Shown: piece by piece, positions 6,254 through 7,008 of the stretch
Position numbering within the stretch: position 1 is the stretch's first letter
How the letters are laid out: each line of letters opens with the position of its first letter
From: JAICNG01 sp035765135
Lineage (GTDB): Bacteria; Gemmatimonadota; Gemmatimonadetes; Gemmatimonadales; Gemmatimonadaceae
Direction of reading: 5' to 3'
Length of the DNA stretch: 7,008 nucleotides
NCBI GenBank assembly: GCA_035765135.1
Contig: DASTYE010000275.1
Coordinates: forward strand, 1 to 7,008
Notes under the pieces: generated by a model
The model's input: only the letters and a program-made list of their open reading frames with translations
Database searches by the model: none
Told to the model about the DNA's origin: nothing
Translations under genes and position numbers: made by a program

Positions 6254-6280
6254 TCTTGAAGTTGCCGTTGAACAAGAAAA

Positions 6281-7008
6281 TCAGAACTCGATCTGCGCCC
6301 CGAGCTCGACGACGCGGTTCGGGGGGATCTGGAAGAACTCCGTCGCTCCCTGGGCGTTGCGGGACATGATCGCGAAGAGCTTCTTCCGCCAGCGGGCCAT
6401 GCGTGACGTGCCGATCGGGATGAGGCGCTCGCGGCCCAGGAAAAAGGAGCATTCGGATGGCTTCACGTGCTTGATGCCGCTCTCCTCGCAGTACTCGAGG
6501 ATCTCGGGGACGTTCGGCGTCTCCATGAACCCGTAGCGCGCGACCACGCGGACGAAATTCTCCGGCAGCCGCTCGATCTTCACCCGCTCCTCGTCAGGCA
6601 CCTCCGGCACTTCCTCGGACAGGATCGACATCAGCATCACCTGCTCGTGCAGGACCTTGTTGTGCTTGATGTGATGCAGCAGGACGACCGGAGTGCCCTC
6701 GGAATACGACGTCATGAAGACGGCGGTGCCGGACACGCGCACCGGCTTGCGCCTGGCGACGTCGTTCAGGAAGAGATCGAGCGGAAGCGAGCTCTTCTGA
6801 AGGATGCTCATGAGCAGAACACGGCCGCGCTTCCACGTGGTCATCATCGTGTAGGCGATCAACGCCACGAGGAGCGGCACCCACCCGCCGTGCGGAACCT
6901 TGAGGAGGTTCGAGGAGAAGAACGCGACGTCAATGGTGAGAAAGACGGCGAGAAAGAATGCCACCTGCCGTTTCCTCCAGTTCCACCGCTGGCGCGCGAC
7001 GGCGACGA
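6281..7008 (-). CDS. kup: Kup-type potassium uptake transporter, C-terminal part (partial)
   Basis: The frame is open to the right edge, so the N-terminal membrane domain lies outside the window; 241 residues are visible. Kup/HAK/KT transporters import K+ with H+ through the inner membrane. The fragment opens with a basic loop (RQRWNWRKRQ). Two last membrane segments follow, split by the family motif FFSSNLLKVPHGGWVPLLVALIAY in two parts: F-NLLK-P and GGW-PLL. A soluble C-terminal domain follows, with SGTAVFMTS, G-P-LLHH-KHNK-LHE and RYGFMETPNVPEIL, all typical of Kup. It ends PPNRVVELGAQIEF, the normal end of the family. A GTG at 6964 is an internal codon, not the start. The gap to the M14 gene holds element C, so co-transcription is doubtful. 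Confidence 0.93.
   Translation of the reverse strand, partial: VAVARQRWNWRKRQVAFFLAVFLTIDVAFFSSNLLKVPHGGWVPLLVALIAYTMMTTWKRGRVLLMSILQKSSLPLDLFLNDVARRKPVRVSGTAVFMTSYSEGTPVVLLHHIKHNKVLHEQVMLMSILSEEVPEVPDEERVKIERLPENFVRVVARYGFMETPNVPEILEYCEESGIKHVKPSECSFFLGRERLIPIGTSRMARWRKKLFAIMSRNAQGATEFFQIPPNRVVELGAQIEF

Noticed and set aside
6281..6964. A short complete gene starting at GTG 6964
   Set aside because: The frame continues to the window edge with typical Kup sequence (RWNWRKRQ), so the GTG is an internal valine.

Overview
The window is GC-rich bacterial chromosome with ordinary-looking housekeeping and accessory genes. Nothing in it resembles phage, plasmid or a complete insertion sequence. The gene mix suggests a free-living soil or water bacterium, possibly Gemmatimonadota or a relative. 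That mix is a large secreted M14 carboxypeptidase with an amidotransferase-like tail, a secreted double-PDZ protein, a ferritin/VIT fusion and a Kup potassium transporter. The placement is inference from gene style, not from a marker gene.

Layout. Positions 1-348 (+) hold the 3' end of leuS. It converges on a ferritin-like/VIT iron-handling membrane protein at 712-1881 (-). That gene diverges, across a 104-bp promoter region, from a secreted tandem-PDZ protein at 1986-3074 (+). The PDZ gene converges on a 941-residue secreted M14 metallocarboxypeptidase, 3239-6064 (-). Behind it on the same strand is the 3' part of kup, 6281-7008 (-), which runs off the right edge. The genes do not form an obvious pathway. 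At most the window is an envelope and ion-homeostasis neighbourhood.

The most striking content is between the genes. Three of the four intergenic spacers carry a nested palindromic element of about 136-157 bp: A at 357-505, B at 3080-3236 and C at 6118-6253. Each has outer arms built from short tandem units (9, 7 and 9 bp respectively). The arms recur in inverted orientation on the far side of a central hairpin region. A and B have unrelated arm units but share a conserved 45-column core: a GC-rich hairpin, a GCTCATC(C/T)GA tail, then a second hairpin. Each core is in sense orientation just downstream of a gene end, leuS for A and the M14 gene for B. Element B fills its intergenic gap almost exactly. 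These look like members of a modular dispersed intergenic repeat family, perhaps bidirectional 3'-end or terminator elements or non-autonomous mobile units. No enzyme that could move them is visible in the window.
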